Assembly: GCA_963732335.1 (NCBI GenBank)
Contig: CAVSZO010000033.1
Coordinates: 102,051-166,050, forward strand
Source: Desertimonas sp963732335
GTDB taxonomy: Bacteria > Actinomycetota > Acidimicrobiia > Acidimicrobiales > Ilumatobacteraceae
Length of the DNA stretch: 64,000 nucleotides
Direction of reading: 5' to 3'
Shown: positions 1 to 9,920 of the stretch, one piece after another
Numbering within the stretch: the stretch's first letter is position 1
Layout: every line of letters begins with the position of its first letter
The notes under the pieces: generated by a model
The model's input: only the letters and a program-made list of their open reading frames with translations
Database searches by the model: none
What the model was told of the DNA's origin: nothing
Translations under genes and position numbers: made by a program

Positions 1-660
1 GGTGTCGTTGACGACGAGGCGCGGCTTGCCGTCGGCGCCCGTGGTGTAGCTGTTGCGCATCGCCGGCACGGCATCCGTGATCGCCCGCACGATGGCGTAG
101 CCGATGATGTGCGTGAAGCTGACCTTGCCCATCCCGGAGCGGGTGCGGTAGCCGTTGATCACGTTGCGGTTGACCTCGAGCAGCTTCGCCGGGATGTTGC
201 GGAAGCTCGTGGCCGTCGGCACGGAGAGGCTGCGCTCCATGTTGGTGGCGATCGCCGCAGCAGCACCCTTGAGCGGCGTGCCGTGGCTCGTCGGCAGCGG
301 CTCGCTGCGCTCGCTGTCGCGCGTGCGCTGCTGGCGGTCGCGACGGCTGGTCGCTGGCGCTCCTGCCGCATGCCGCACATCGGTGGCTTGGCGCTGACAG
401 GTTGGCTCGTGGCCGCTGGGCACCGGAGCGGCGGCGGCGGAGTCGGTGCCGCCAGTCGCTGCAGGACTCGTCGCGGTCGGAGCGGTGGCGGGACGATTGC
501 TGGAGCGGTCGCCGTCACCGCCGGGCGCGGCGCCGTTGCCGGCGGCGAAGAACTGCCGCCACGATTCGCTCACCGAATCGGGGTCATCCTGGTACTGCTC
601 GTACATCTCCTCGACGAGCCACGAGTTGGCCCCGAAGCCGCTGCCATCCGTCGTTGTCAC
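1..660 (-). CDS. kgd: 2-oxoglutarate decarboxylase/dehydrogenase E1 (Kgd), 5' part only
   Basis: First 220 codons of the large actinobacterial 2-oxoglutarate decarboxylase (E2-like domain fused to a thiamine-diphosphate E1), a TCA-cycle enzyme of the cytosol. The gene runs off the left edge. I place the start at the GTG at 658-660, because the conserved N-terminal segment NSWLVEEMYEQYQDDPDSV follows within ten codons, as in mycobacterial Kgd. Next comes a Pro/Ala/Ser-rich linker (about residues 40-115), then the start of the acyltransferase-like domain (GAAAAIATNMERSL, PTATSFRNIPAKLLEVNR, SFTHIIGYA). The frame is open throughout. Confident for family; the E1 part is not visible here. Confidence 0.93.
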   Translation of the reverse strand, partial: MTTTDGSGFGANSWLVEEMYEQYQDDPDSVSESWRQFFAAGNGAAPGGDGDRSSNRPATAPTATSPAATGGTDSAAAAPVPSGHEPTCQRQATDVRHAAGAPATSRRDRQQRTRDSERSEPLPTSHGTPLKGAAAAIATNMERSLSVPTATSFRNIPAKLLEVNRNVINGYRTRSGMGKVSFTHIIGYAIVRAITDAVPAMRNSYTTGADGKPRLVVNDT

Positions 661-707
661 ATCGTTCAGGGTAGTGGCGCTCACAACGCCGGAGCAGGGG
701 CGACGTC

Positions 708-756
708 GCATTGGTGAGCTGTAGCAGCAGAAATGTGCTGTCTGAGTTCACCAATC
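708..756. repeat. Intergenic palindromic repeat, family B copy 1
   Basis: Inverted repeat ATTGGTGA (710-717) / TCACCAAT (748-755) with a loop of about 30 bases, in the gap between the convergence-free starts of kgd and the end of the DUF3052 gene. Its reverse complement matches the element at 39894-39941 at about two thirds of positions over 48-49 bases, including the stems and an inner CTGC block. It may act as a terminator for the DUF3052 gene or be a dispersed repeat. Confidence 0.6.
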
Positions 757-774
757 GGGCCGGGTCGGTCTAGC

Positions 775-1179
775 TCAGCGGCGGCGGTCTCTGCGCCAGA
801 CCACGCGCAGGCCCGACCATGTCTCGTCGATCGCGCACACCTTGTTGTCGACCAGGCCGTGCGGCAGGAACACCTCGCGAACGACATCCTCGGTCATGTC
901 GGTTGGCACCTTCGACGCCCGCTTCGGCCAGGCGACCCAGATCGCCCCGTCGGGGAAGATCGCCCGCGCCAGGGTGTCGCGCCGTCGGGCGAGGTCGCCC
1001 GCTTCGGTGACGAACACGACGACGATGTCGACGACGCCACGGAGGGACGTCTTGAACCGCACGCCGTCCGCAGCGCCGAGGCTGTCGCGAAACTCGGGAG
1101 GCTCGTCGAGAAGAGCGACCACGTCGCCGGGAGCAACCCCCAGCTTCTTCACCAGCGGCGTCCCCGAGTAACCGGCCAT
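775..1179 (-). CDS. DUF3052 family protein
   Basis: 134-residue cytosolic protein of the DUF3052 family, common in actinobacteria and of unknown function. The family opening is clear (MAGYSGTPLVKKLGVAPGDV), followed by VALLDEPPEF and the central FVTEAGDLARR...IFPDGAIWVAWPKRASKVPTD block, in which the residues around WVAWPK are the most conserved part of the family. The reading frame is intact and the length is usual for the family. It is transcribed away from the NTF2-like gene at 1219; the 40-base gap between them probably holds both promoters. Family assignment is from sequence resemblance; no reaction can be given. Confidence 0.85.
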   Translation of the reverse strand: MAGYSGTPLVKKLGVAPGDVVALLDEPPEFRDSLGAADGVRFKTSLRGVVDIVVVFVTEAGDLARRRDTLARAIFPDGAIWVAWPKRASKVPTDMTEDVVREVFLPHGLVDNKVCAIDETWSGLRVVWRRDRRR

Positions 1180-1218
1180 CCACTCATTCCATCAGGTCAG
1201 CGATACGGTCGCGGGTCG

Positions 1219-1611
1219 ATGGACATCATCGAAGCCGCCCGCACGTGGGCACAGACCTGGGAACGTGCCTGGCCGGCCAAGGACGTTGAAGCGATCGCCG
1301 GCCTGTACGCCGACGACGCGCAGTACCGGGCCTACGTCTTCCGCGAACCCGATCGTGGTGTCGAGGGAGTACGCGACTACCTGCGCCGCAACTTCGCGGT
1401 GGAACACGACATCGAGTGCCGCTTCGGCGAGCCGTTCGCCGCCGGCAACCGGGCGGCCACCGAGTGGTGGGCGAGCTGGGTCGAGGACGGCGAGCCGCTG
1501 ACGATGGCGGGTGTCACCGTCCTGCGCTTCGGCGACGACGGCCTGATCGTCGACCACCGCGACTACTGGAACGAGGTGCCCGGACGCGAGCCGCCCTACA
1601 GCGGGTGGTGA
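1219..1611 (+). CDS. SnoaL/NTF2-like fold protein
   Basis: 130-residue protein with the pattern of the SnoaL-like/NTF2-like superfamily, a cone-shaped alpha+beta barrel used by polyketide cyclases, isomerases and many proteins of unknown role. Visible hallmarks are the N-terminal helix with WERAWPAKDVEAIAGLYADD, the RGVEGVRDYL segment, and the late strand VTVLRFGDDGLIVDHRDYWN with its terminal Asp-Tyr-Trp. I choose ATG 1219 because homologues begin just before this helix; the frame is open further upstream, but that part overlaps the divergent DUF3052 gene. It ends 40 bases before ettA and may be cotranscribed with it. Substrate unknown. Confidence 0.75.
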   Translation: MDIIEAARTWAQTWERAWPAKDVEAIAGLYADDAQYRAYVFREPDRGVEGVRDYLRRNFAVEHDIECRFGEPFAAGNRAATEWWASWVEDGEPLTMAGVTVLRFGDDGLIVDHRDYWNEVPGREPPYSGW

Positions 1612-1651
1612 AGGCCTGGGTTCGAAGGCGCCGGTAGCCTCCATCGGCGTC

Positions 1652-3329
<1,678 letters not shown>

Positions 3330-3344
3330 CGCGTGCACCACCCA

Positions 3345-3393
3345 ACCGATGGGTGAATACATGACGGAACGGTCAGCGAAAACACCCATCGGT
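3345..3393. repeat. Intergenic palindromic repeat, family A copy 1
   Basis: Outer arms ACCGATGGGTG (3345-3355) and CACCCATCGGT (3383-3393) are perfect 11-base complements. Inside them sits a second, shorter dyad around TGACGGAACGGTCA. The same arrangement with the same outer arms and a diverged centre is found at 63693-63740. The position, 15 bases after the ettA stop, would also suit a factor-independent terminator, although no T-run follows. Confidence 0.75.
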
Positions 3394-3505
3394 CGACGCC
3401 GGCCGGATGCGAGGCCACTGGCTGTGGCGCTTCTTCCCGAACGTGGGACCCGCCGCCGCCGAAAGCGTCGATCCGCGCCGGGATCGCCGAACTAACCTCG
3501 TCGTC

Positions 3506-3826
3506 ATGTGCATGAACTGCCTGTCGACGGCGGAGACGGCGATCGCCACGGCGGCGTTCGTCGGCTACGCGGCGAAGCCGCGGCTCCACCGAGCAATGGC
3601 CAAGCTCGGAGTCGCCAACGAGCCGGACCCAGTCGCCCACGACGTGACGACGGTGGCGTTCCTGCGCAGCCTCGACCTCGACCCGGTCGAGGTGCTCGGC
3701 GCCGACGTCGTCGCCGCGGCCGCAGCGTGGATTCCACCTCAGCCCGCTGCCGGGCTCGCCGGGCTGGCCCGTCGCTTCGCCTCGGCACGGCCCATCGGCT
3801 CCCAGAGCCTGCTCACCGCCCAGTAG
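3506..3826 (+). CDS. Hypothetical protein, tail overlapping an opposite-strand gene
   Basis: 106-residue ORF starting at ATG 3506 (MCMNCLSTAETAIATAAFVGYAAKP). It has a short Cys pair (CMNC) and a small hydrophobic stretch at the N-terminus, then a region that reads like a real protein (VTTVAFLRSLDLDPVEVLGADV). I do not recognise a family. The last 88 bases overlap the 3' end of the opposite-strand metal-dependent hydrolase gene, so either the true stop is earlier and hidden by a single-base error, or the call is wrong. The frame is open upstream to 3407 without a better start. Confidence 0.4.
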   Translation: MCMNCLSTAETAIATAAFVGYAAKPRLHRAMAKLGVANEPDPVAHDVTTVAFLRSLDLDPVEVLGADVVAAAAAWIPPQPAAGLAGLARRFASARPIGSQSLLTAQ

Positions 3827-4623
3827 GTCACGCCGAGCAGCGCCAGCGTCACCGGGGCGACGATCCACGGGTTGACATGCGGGAGCGAGCGCGCTCCGAT
3901 CCAGAACGGACCGGTCCACGACAGGTCGTACGGGAAGTCCTCGATCACGTGGGCCCACACGCTCCACGAGATCATCCGGCACACGCCGTAGAAGAACGTC
4001 GCCCGGTACAGCGCCAGCAGCCCGCGCTCGGGGAGGACCTTGGCGAACCACGCCCACACCCGGGCGTCTGCCGGAACGATCTGGGTCCGCCAGTAGTCGC
4101 GGGTCAGCACCCGCCACGACACGAGCACGACGGCCAGCCAGAACACGTCCATCACCAAGCCGAGGCTGGAGTAGTAGGCCGCCGCGTCGAGGTACTTGCC
4201 GCCCTCGATGGTGGCCGCGTACGCCCACGTCTGCACGCTCCAGTTGAGCGTCGAGAACGGGAACAGCAGGAGCGTCCCCACCGAGTCGTTGACGTCGGTG
4301 AGGGCGTGGGCGGCGTAGCCGAGCAGGTAGCCGATGGTGAAGGCGCGGTTGCGCTTCCACAGCCAGAACGCCCCGGCGAGGAGGACGCCGAGGAACAGCG
4401 TGTGGGTGATGCCCATGCCCGGCCAGCCGCGGTGCCACTTGTGCGGCACCTCCGCCCCGTAGTGACGCCCGTTGATGGTGATCCCGTACACCCAGAACTT
4501 CGACAGGAAGTCGGGCGTGAAGTCACCGAGGAAGATGCCCCAGAAGCTGACCTTGCCACGCATCTTCTTCGGCAGGTGGGCCTGGACGGCGTACACCTCG
4601 AACTGGTGGGCCGCCCAACTCAT
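3739..4623 (-). CDS. Membrane-bound metal-dependent hydrolase-like protein (DUF457/YdjM type)
   Basis: 294-residue polytopic membrane protein that resembles the membrane-bound metal-dependent hydrolases of the YdjM/DUF457 group. The N-terminal block MSWAAHQFEVYAVQAHL is followed by FLGDFTPDFLSKFWVYGI and HRGWPGMGITHTLFLG. The spaced His and Asp residues there, together with GYAAHALTDVNDSVGT, are the likely metal ligands of the family. At least five hydrophobic segments follow, including VMDVFWLAVVLVSWRVL. The frame is intact. It overlaps the end of the small membrane-protein gene at 4523-4828, suggesting an operon. The activity of this family has not been shown, so the name is only structural. 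Confidence 0.75.
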   Translation of the reverse strand: MSWAAHQFEVYAVQAHLPKKMRGKVSFWGIFLGDFTPDFLSKFWVYGITINGRHYGAEVPHKWHRGWPGMGITHTLFLGVLLAGAFWLWKRNRAFTIGYLLGYAAHALTDVNDSVGTLLLFPFSTLNWSVQTWAYAATIEGGKYLDAAAYYSSLGLVMDVFWLAVVLVSWRVLTRDYWRTQIVPADARVWAWFAKVLPERGLLALYRATFFYGVCRMISWSVWAHVIEDFPYDLSWTGPFWIGARSLPHVNPWIVAPVTLALLGVTYWAVSRLWEPMGRAEAKRRASPASPAAG

Positions 4624-4828
4624 CGGCCGTCGCCCTCGGCCGGCGCAGGCGATCCCAGACGGCCGGCCCGACGACGACGACGGCCACCAGCCACAACGGC
4701 CCGACGAACCAGTTGAGCAGGCCCTTGTGGAACATCGACACGGTGATGTAGCTGACTGCCGCGGCCAGGTACCAGAACCACTCTTCCTTGCCGGTCAGCC
4801 GCCGCGAGCCGCGGAAGTCAACCGTCAC
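4523..4828 (-). CDS. Small membrane protein upstream of the DUF457-type gene
   Basis: ORF of about 101 residues starting at GTG 4828 (VTVDFRGSRRLTGKEEWFWYL). It has two hydrophobic segments, YLAAAVSYITVSMF and FVGPLWLVAVVVVGPAVW, and a basic tail. The open frame continues 100 bases into the next gene. A one-base correction near the end would let it stop at a TGA overlapping the downstream ATG (ATGA), which is the usual arrangement of coupled genes and probably the true end. I know no function. Its place just upstream of the membrane hydrolase suggests a shared membrane role. Confidence 0.55.
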   Translation of the reverse strand: MTVDFRGSRRLTGKEEWFWYLAAAVSYITVSMFHKGLLNWFVGPLWLVAVVVVGPAVWDRLRRPRATADELGGPPVRGVRRPGPPAEEDAWQGQLLGHLPR

Positions 4829-4877
4829 ATCGCTTCGGCTCCGGTTCTGGCACGGCGGGCGACAGTACCATCGCGGG

Positions 4878-5692
4878 GTGCCGGACCGGCCTGCAGCGCG
4901 GCGAGTCTGAATCCGACGCGGCACTGGCCACCCGTCTCGCCACACAGACAGGGCACCGGCTCGTCGAGCTGCGCGACGAAGCTGGTCGAATCGGGGGCGC
5001 CGAGCTGGTTGCTGATGGACGAGGGCGACGCCGCCGCCCACGCCTTCATCGCCGCCGAGCTGGTCTCGGCACGGCCCGACGACGCCCTGCTCTCCGAGGA
5101 AGGCGCCGACGACCCCCGCCGGCACAGCCACGACCGGGTCTGGATCGTCGACCCGCTCGACGGCACCCGCGAGTACGGCGACCCGCGGCGCAGCGACTGG
5201 GCGGTGCACGTCGCCCTCTGGGAACGGGGCGCGCTGACGGCCGGAGCCGTGGCGTTGCCGGCGATGGAGCTCACCCTCGCCACCGATCCCCCACCTGCGG
5301 TGCCCGCCGCCGATCGCTCGCGCCCGGTCGTGGTGACGTCGCGCTCGCGCCCCTCGTTCGTCACGGCAATCGCCGCCGAGGCGATCGGCGCCGACATCGT
5401 CACCCTCGGGTCGGCCGGCGCCAAGGCGATGGCCGTCGTCACCGGGATTGCCGACGTCTACGTCCACGCCGGCGGCATGTACCAGTGGGACTCCGCAGCG
5501 CCTGCCGCCGTGGCGATGGCGGCCGGGCTGCACGTCAGCCGCATCGACGGTTCCCCGATCGTCTACAACGAGCCGGACCTGTGGCTCCCCGACTTCCTCG
5601 TGTGCCGAGACCAGTACGCCGCACCGGTGCTGGCGGCGATCGACAAGGCCTGGCAGGACTGGCAGCGCCGCCACGGTTCCGATCAGGGCTGA
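4878..5692 (+). CDS. cysQ: 3'-phosphoadenosine 5'-phosphate phosphatase CysQ, 5' end frame-broken
   Basis: Inositol-monophosphatase-family enzyme that removes the 3'-phosphate from PAP(S) in sulfate assimilation; very like mycobacterial CysQ. The metal-binding and catalytic motifs are complete: LMDEGD, LLSEE, WIVDPLDGTREYG and GGMYQWDSAAPAAVA. The C-terminal part (GSAGAKAMAVVTGIADVYVHAGG) is collinear with the family. The N-terminal helix LATRLATQTGHRLVELRDE is in another frame; the joint lies near 4983, just before LVESGAPSW. The start is uncertain: GTG 4878 is the first plausible codon, but another one-base error before the helix is needed to use it. Confidence 0.85.
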
Positions 5693-5709
5693 TCGGGCAT
5701 CATGAGTGG

Positions 5710-6500
5710 GTGACGTGGTTCCGCCCAGTTCCTCCCGGCAGCCGACCTGCGGGCCGTGTCGAGTGCACGTGGGACGCGACCCCCGCAGGGTCGCCACGAC
5801 CTGGTCCCCGATGGGTCGGTCGAGCTGCTGTGGATCGACGGCCGGGGAGTCTGGGTGTGCGGTCCGGACACGACAGGGTGGTCGTTCGACTTGCCGCCCG
5901 GCACGGCGACGACGGGCATTCGCTTCCGCCCCGGCGCCAGCGGCCTGGCCCTCGGGCTGGCTGCCAGCTGAGCTGGTCGACCGGCGCGTCCGCCTCGGCG
6001 AGGTGCTGTCCGACCGGATCGCACGAGCCCTCGACGATCGAGCTGTCGAGCAGCCGGACGGTCCGGCAGCACGCCGCCACTGTCTCGAGACGTTCGTCGG
6101 CGACCGACTGCGTGACGCCGAGAGCGAGCCGATGATCGTCGCCGCGGCGCTGCTCGGACGGTCCCGACACCCGATCGGAACGCTCGACCGGGTCGCCGAC
6201 GAGTTCGGTGTGTCGTCGCGCCAGTTCCGTCGTCGCTTCGTCAGCGCCGTCGGCTACAGCCCGGCGTACTACACCCGGATCGCTCGCCTGCAGCGGTTCA
6301 TCCGGCTGGCTGCCGACCGACGCAGCGGCCTCGCCGAGCTCGCCGCCACCGCCGGCTACACCGACCAGGCCCACCTCACCCGGGACTGCACCGACATCGC
6401 CGCAATGACTCCGCGCCGGCTCGTCGCTGAGCTCGACCGCACGTCGGCGGTCGTCCACCCGTTCGATGACCGATCGGTACAAGACCCACTGGCGTCCTAG
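5710..6500 (+). CDS. AraC-family transcriptional regulator, frame broken twice
   Basis: Cytosolic DNA-binding regulator. The N-terminal part reads VTWFRPVPPGSRPAGRVECTW, then (after a frame change near 5790) HDLVPDGSVELLWIDGRGVWVCGP, the pattern of the cupin-like N-terminal domain common in GlxA/AraC-type regulators of actinobacteria. A second frame change near 5965 leads into the C-terminal AraC DNA-binding domain with its two helix-turn-helices (LDRVADEFGVSSRQFRRRF and LAELAATAGYTDQAHLTRD). The effector is unknown. GTG 5710 gives the best match at the N-terminus. It lies only 17 bases after cysQ and 8 bases before the next gene, so all three may be cotranscribed. Confidence 0.8.
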
Positions 6501-6508
6501 CGGCCACG

Positions 6509-7069
6509 ATGGTCGACATGACCGCAATCGCCGAACGAATCAGCCATCTCTCCGACCGCTTCGAGACCCTGATCGCCAACGTCGCGCCGGACGACTGGAC
6601 GAACCAATCGCCGTGTGAGGAGTGGACGGCCCGCGACGTCGTCCGCCACGTCGTCGACGTCCACCAGATGATGCTCCGTCCGCTCGAACGCACGCTGAGT
6701 CCGGCGCCGTCGGTCGACGACGACCCGCTCGGGGCGTTCCAAGCAGCCCGCGCCGACGTCGCCGGCGTCCTCGACGACCCGGAACTGGCCAAGACCGAGT
6801 ACGACGGGTACTTCGGTCGGTCCGTCGTCGAGCAGACGATCGACGGCTTCCTCGGCTTCGACCTCGTCGTCCACGGTTGGGACCTCGCCACGGCGACTGG
6901 ACAGCCGATGACGATCGAACCGGACGAGATCGCCCGCATCCGGACCCAGGTCGACGGACTCGGTGACGCCCTGCGCAGCCCTGGTGTCTGCAAGGATCCA
7001 GTCGAGGTCCCCGAGGACGCGTCCGAGCAGGACAAGCTGCTCGCCTTCCTCGGTCGCGATCCGCGCTGA
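6509..7069 (+). CDS. TIGR03086-type DinB/maleylpyruvate-isomerase-like protein
   Basis: 186-residue protein of the DinB-like four-helix-bundle family called TIGR03086, related to mycothiol-dependent maleylpyruvate isomerases and mycothiol S-transferases. Typical features are the opening helix ISHLSDRFETLIANV, the WTNQSPCEEWTARDVVRHVVD block (first metal His), and FDLVVHGWDLATATGQP in the second half, whose His completes the putative metal site. The reading frame is intact. A second ATG at 6518 is an equally good start. A mycothiol-linked role fits the nearby mycothiol enzyme gene at 7781, but the substrate is unknown. Confidence 0.8.
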   Translation: MVDMTAIAERISHLSDRFETLIANVAPDDWTNQSPCEEWTARDVVRHVVDVHQMMLRPLERTLSPAPSVDDDPLGAFQAARADVAGVLDDPELAKTEYDGYFGRSVVEQTIDGFLGFDLVVHGWDLATATGQPMTIEPDEIARIRTQVDGLGDALRSPGVCKDPVEVPEDASEQDKLLAFLGRDPR

Positions 7070-7092
7070 GGAGCCCTCGGTAGTTTGAGCCG

Positions 7093-7752
7093 GTGCGTCT
7101 GGTGATCGCCCGCTGCTCCGTCGACTACGACGGCCGGCTCAGCGCCCACCTCCCCGAGGCAACCCGGCTGATCATGGTGAAGAACGACGGGTGCGTGGCG
7201 ATCCACGCCGATGGAGGGGCGTACAAGCCGCTGAACTGGATGAACGCGCCGAACCGCCTCGTCGAAGACGACGACCACTGGGTCGTGAGCAACTCCAAGG
7301 GCGAGCGCTTGACGATCACGATGCACGAGGTCGTGTCGGACACGAAGTGGGAGTTCGGTGCCGATCCGGGCCTGAGCAAGGACGGCGTGGAGGCGCACCT
7401 CCAGGCGCTGCTCGCCGCCACGCCGTCGGCGATCGAGGACGGCCTGACGCTGGTCCGCCGGGAGTACCCGACGGCGATCGGCCCCGTCGACCTCGTGTGC
7501 CGCGACACCGCCGGCAACGTCGTCGCCATCGAGGTCAAACGCCGCGGCGAGATCGACGGCGTGGAACAGCTCGTCCGCTACATCGAGCGCTTGCGCCTGG
7601 ACTCGTCGCTCGGCGACGTCCGCGGCGTGTTCGTCGCCCAGGTCGTCAAGCCGCAGGCTCGCGTGCTTGCCGAGGCGCGCGGGCTGCGCTGGATCGAGGT
7701 CGACTACGACGAGCTGCGCGGCATGGCGCCCAGCGACCTGCGCCTGTTCTGA
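7093..7752 (+). CDS. nucS: Mismatch-specific endonuclease NucS (EndoMS)
   Basis: 219-residue nuclease that performs non-canonical mismatch repair in actinobacteria and archaea lacking MutS/MutL. The N-terminal DNA-binding beta domain begins at GTG 7093 (MRLVIARCSVDYDGRLSAHL) and the C-terminal RecB-like nuclease domain carries IGPVDLVCRD and VVAIEVKRRGEIDGVEQL, which supply the Asp, Glu and Lys of the PD-(D/E)xK site. The C-terminus MAPSDLRLF resembles the clamp-binding tail of the family. Length and frame are normal. It stands alone, 23 bases after the TIGR03086 gene. NucS suggests that this genome, like those of most actinobacteria, lacks MutSL. Confidence 0.95.
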   Translation: MRLVIARCSVDYDGRLSAHLPEATRLIMVKNDGCVAIHADGGAYKPLNWMNAPNRLVEDDDHWVVSNSKGERLTITMHEVVSDTKWEFGADPGLSKDGVEAHLQALLAATPSAIEDGLTLVRREYPTAIGPVDLVCRDTAGNVVAIEVKRRGEIDGVEQLVRYIERLRLDSSLGDVRGVFVAQVVKPQARVLAEARGLRWIEVDYDELRGMAPSDLRLF

Positions 7753-7780
7753 CGTCGCGCGCCCGATTAGGTTGACGGCC

Positions 7781-8867
7781 ATGCCGCACGAGGTTCGAGG
7801 AGTCGTCGCCCGCGCCAAGGGCGAGCCGGTCACCATCGAGACGATCGTCGTGCCCGATCCCGGCCCGGGCGAAGCGCTCGTCAAGATCCAGGCGTGCGGG
7901 GTCTGCCACACCGACCTGCACTACCGCGAAGGCGGGATCAACGACGACTTCCCGTTCCTGCTCGGACACGAGGCGGCAGGGGTCGTCGAGGAGGTCGGCG
8001 ACGGCGTCACCGACGTCGCCCCCGGTGACTTCGTGATCCTCAACTGGCGAGCGGTGTGCGGGCGGTGCCGCTCGTGCCGGCGGGGTCAGCCGTGGTACTG
8101 CTTCGACACGTTCAACGCCCGGCAGAAGATGACCCTGGAGGACGGCACGGAGTTGTCGCCGGCGCTGGGCATCGGCGCCTTCGCCGACAAGACCCTCGTC
8201 GCCTCGGGCCAGTGCACCAAGGTCGACGCGTCCGCACCTGCCGACCGTCGCCGGACTGCTCGGCTGTGGCGTGATGGCCGGCCTCGGCGCGGCCATCAAC
8301 ACCGCCGGGGTCACGCGCGGCCAGTCCGTCGCCGTGTTCGGTTGCGGCGGCGTCGGCGATGCGGCGATCGCCGGAGCCCACCTCGCCGGAGCGGCGACGA
8401 TCATCGGGATCGACATCGACGATCGCAAGCTGGCGATCGCCAAGGAGTTCGGCGCCACGCACACGTGCAACTCAGCGAACGAGGATCCGGTTTCGTTCGT
8501 GCGTTCGGCGACCGGAGGCTTCGGTGCAGACGTCTGCATCGAGGCGATCGGCCTCCCGTCCGTGTATCGGCAGGCCTTCGAGGCCCGCGATCTGGCCGGC
8601 ACCGTCGTGCTCGTCGGCGTGCCGCGACCAGACGTCACCCTGGAGCTGCCGTTCATCGAGGTGTTCGGCCGCGGCGGGGCGCTGAAGTCGTCGTGGTACG
8701 GCGACTGTCTTCCGTCACGGGACTTCCCGATGCTGATCGACCTCTACCGGCAGGGCCGTCTCGACCTCGATCGCTTCGTGTCGGAGGAGATCGGCCTCGA
8801 CGGCATCGAAGAGGCGTTCCACAAGATGGAGCGGGGCGAAGTCCTTCGCTCGGTCGTGGTTCTGTAG
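7781..8867 (+). CDS. mscR: S-(hydroxymethyl)mycothiol dehydrogenase, frame broken once
   Basis: Zinc alcohol dehydrogenase of class III that oxidises the formaldehyde-mycothiol adduct with NAD; also a nitrosomycothiol reductase. It follows the mycobacterial enzyme almost residue by residue: catalytic zinc Cys in QACGVCHTDLHYREGG and GHEAAG, structural zinc ligands in CGRCRSCRRGQPWYC, the substrate-loop segment ARQKMTLEDGTELSPALGI, and the Rossmann motif VFGCGGVGDAAIAGA. The frame changes by one base around 8235-8265, between CTKVDASAPA and LLGCGVMAG. ATG 7781 is the standard start. Detoxification of formaldehyde is the expected role. Confidence 0.92.
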
Positions 8868-8893
8868 CGGTGGCCAGACTCGGACGTTGACCG

Positions 8894-9854
8894 ATGCAAC
8901 CGATCACCGGCGTCGTCCAGCACTACCCGTGGGGTGACCAGCGATTCATCCCCGAGCTGTTCGGCCGCCGCCCCGACGGCACGCCGTGGGCCGAGCTGTG
9001 GCTCGGCACGCACCCGTCGGGAATGTCACGGCTCGCCGACGGGCGCGACCTCACCGCCGCGACCGGCACGCTTCCCTACCTGCTCAAGGTCTTGGCCGCG
9101 GCTCAGCCGCTCTCGCTGCAGACCCATCCCAGCGCCGAACAGGCCCAGGCGGGGTACCACGCCGGTCGCTACCCCGACCCCTACCCGAAGCCCGAGCTGC
9201 TGTGCGCCCTCACCGAGTTCGAAGCGTTCTGCGGCGTCCGCCCGGTCGACGAGACGATCGCCCTGCTCGAAGAGCTTGGCCTACGCCGCTTCGCCACCGC
9301 GTTCGAGTCGTCGGGGGTCGCCGAGACGATCGCCGCCCTGCTCCGGCACAAGGTCGACATCGGGCCGATCATCGAGGCTTGCGCCACGAACAGCCGTCCC
9401 GAGTCGCGCTGGGCCGTGGAGCTGGCCGAGCGCTACCCGGGCGATCCGAGCGTCGCCGTCACGCTGCTGCTCAACTACGTCCAGCTCGAACCCGGCGAGG
9501 CGATCCAGCTCGCTCCCGGCAACCTGCACTGCTATCTGGGTGGGGCGGGCGTCGAGTTGATGGGGGCGAGCGACAACGTGGTGCGGGCAGGGTTGACGAC
9601 GAAGCCGATCGACGTCGACACGGTGCTCGACGTGATGGACCCGACGCCACTGCTCGACCCGGTGATGTCGGCGACGCGGGTCTATCCGCTCGCCGGCACC
9701 TCGATCCGCCTGCTCCGCCTCCCCGGTCCCGCCGAGCGCCGGGCCAAGACCCACGAGCTCGTGATCGTCGTTCCCGGGCCGGGTGGGCTACCTCGCCCCC
9801 GGTGATCGTCTCGAGATCGCCGCCGGCGAGACCGCCTACGTGGCCACGTCCTGA
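8894..9854 (+). CDS. manA: Mannose-6-phosphate isomerase, class I, frame broken near the end
   Basis: Zinc enzyme interconverting mannose-6-phosphate and fructose-6-phosphate, feeding GDP-mannose for wall glycans. Zinc-ligand motifs are visible (LSLQTHPSAEQA, KPELLCALTEFEAFCGVRP, LAPGNLHCYLGG), as is the GVELMGASDNVVRAGLTTK segment near the active site. Near 9775 the frame changes by one base; the joined C-terminus reads VGYLAPGDRLEIAAGETAYV and stops at 9854, which restores the expected length of about 320 residues. The start ATG 8894 gives the usual N-terminus ITGVVQHYPWGD. Confidence 0.92.
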
Positions 9855-9867
9855 CGTTCGCCCAGGC

Positions 9868-9914
9868 TCTGTGTAAGCGTGCACGACCTCGGCGGGCTTA
9901 CACGCTTACACAGA
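9868..9914. terminator. Long inverted repeat between convergent manA and ispG
   Basis: Perfect 14-base arms TCTGTGTAAGCGTG (9868-9881) and CACGCTTACACAGA (9901-9914) with a 19-base loop, exactly between two convergent genes. No T-tract follows on either strand. A bidirectional terminator is the natural reading. Confidence 0.7.
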
Positions 9915-9920
9915 CCTCGT

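Noticed and set aside
9868..9914. Riboswitch near ispG or manA
   Set aside because: It lies at the 3' ends of two convergent genes, not in a leader, and is a simple stem with no aptamer-like pattern.
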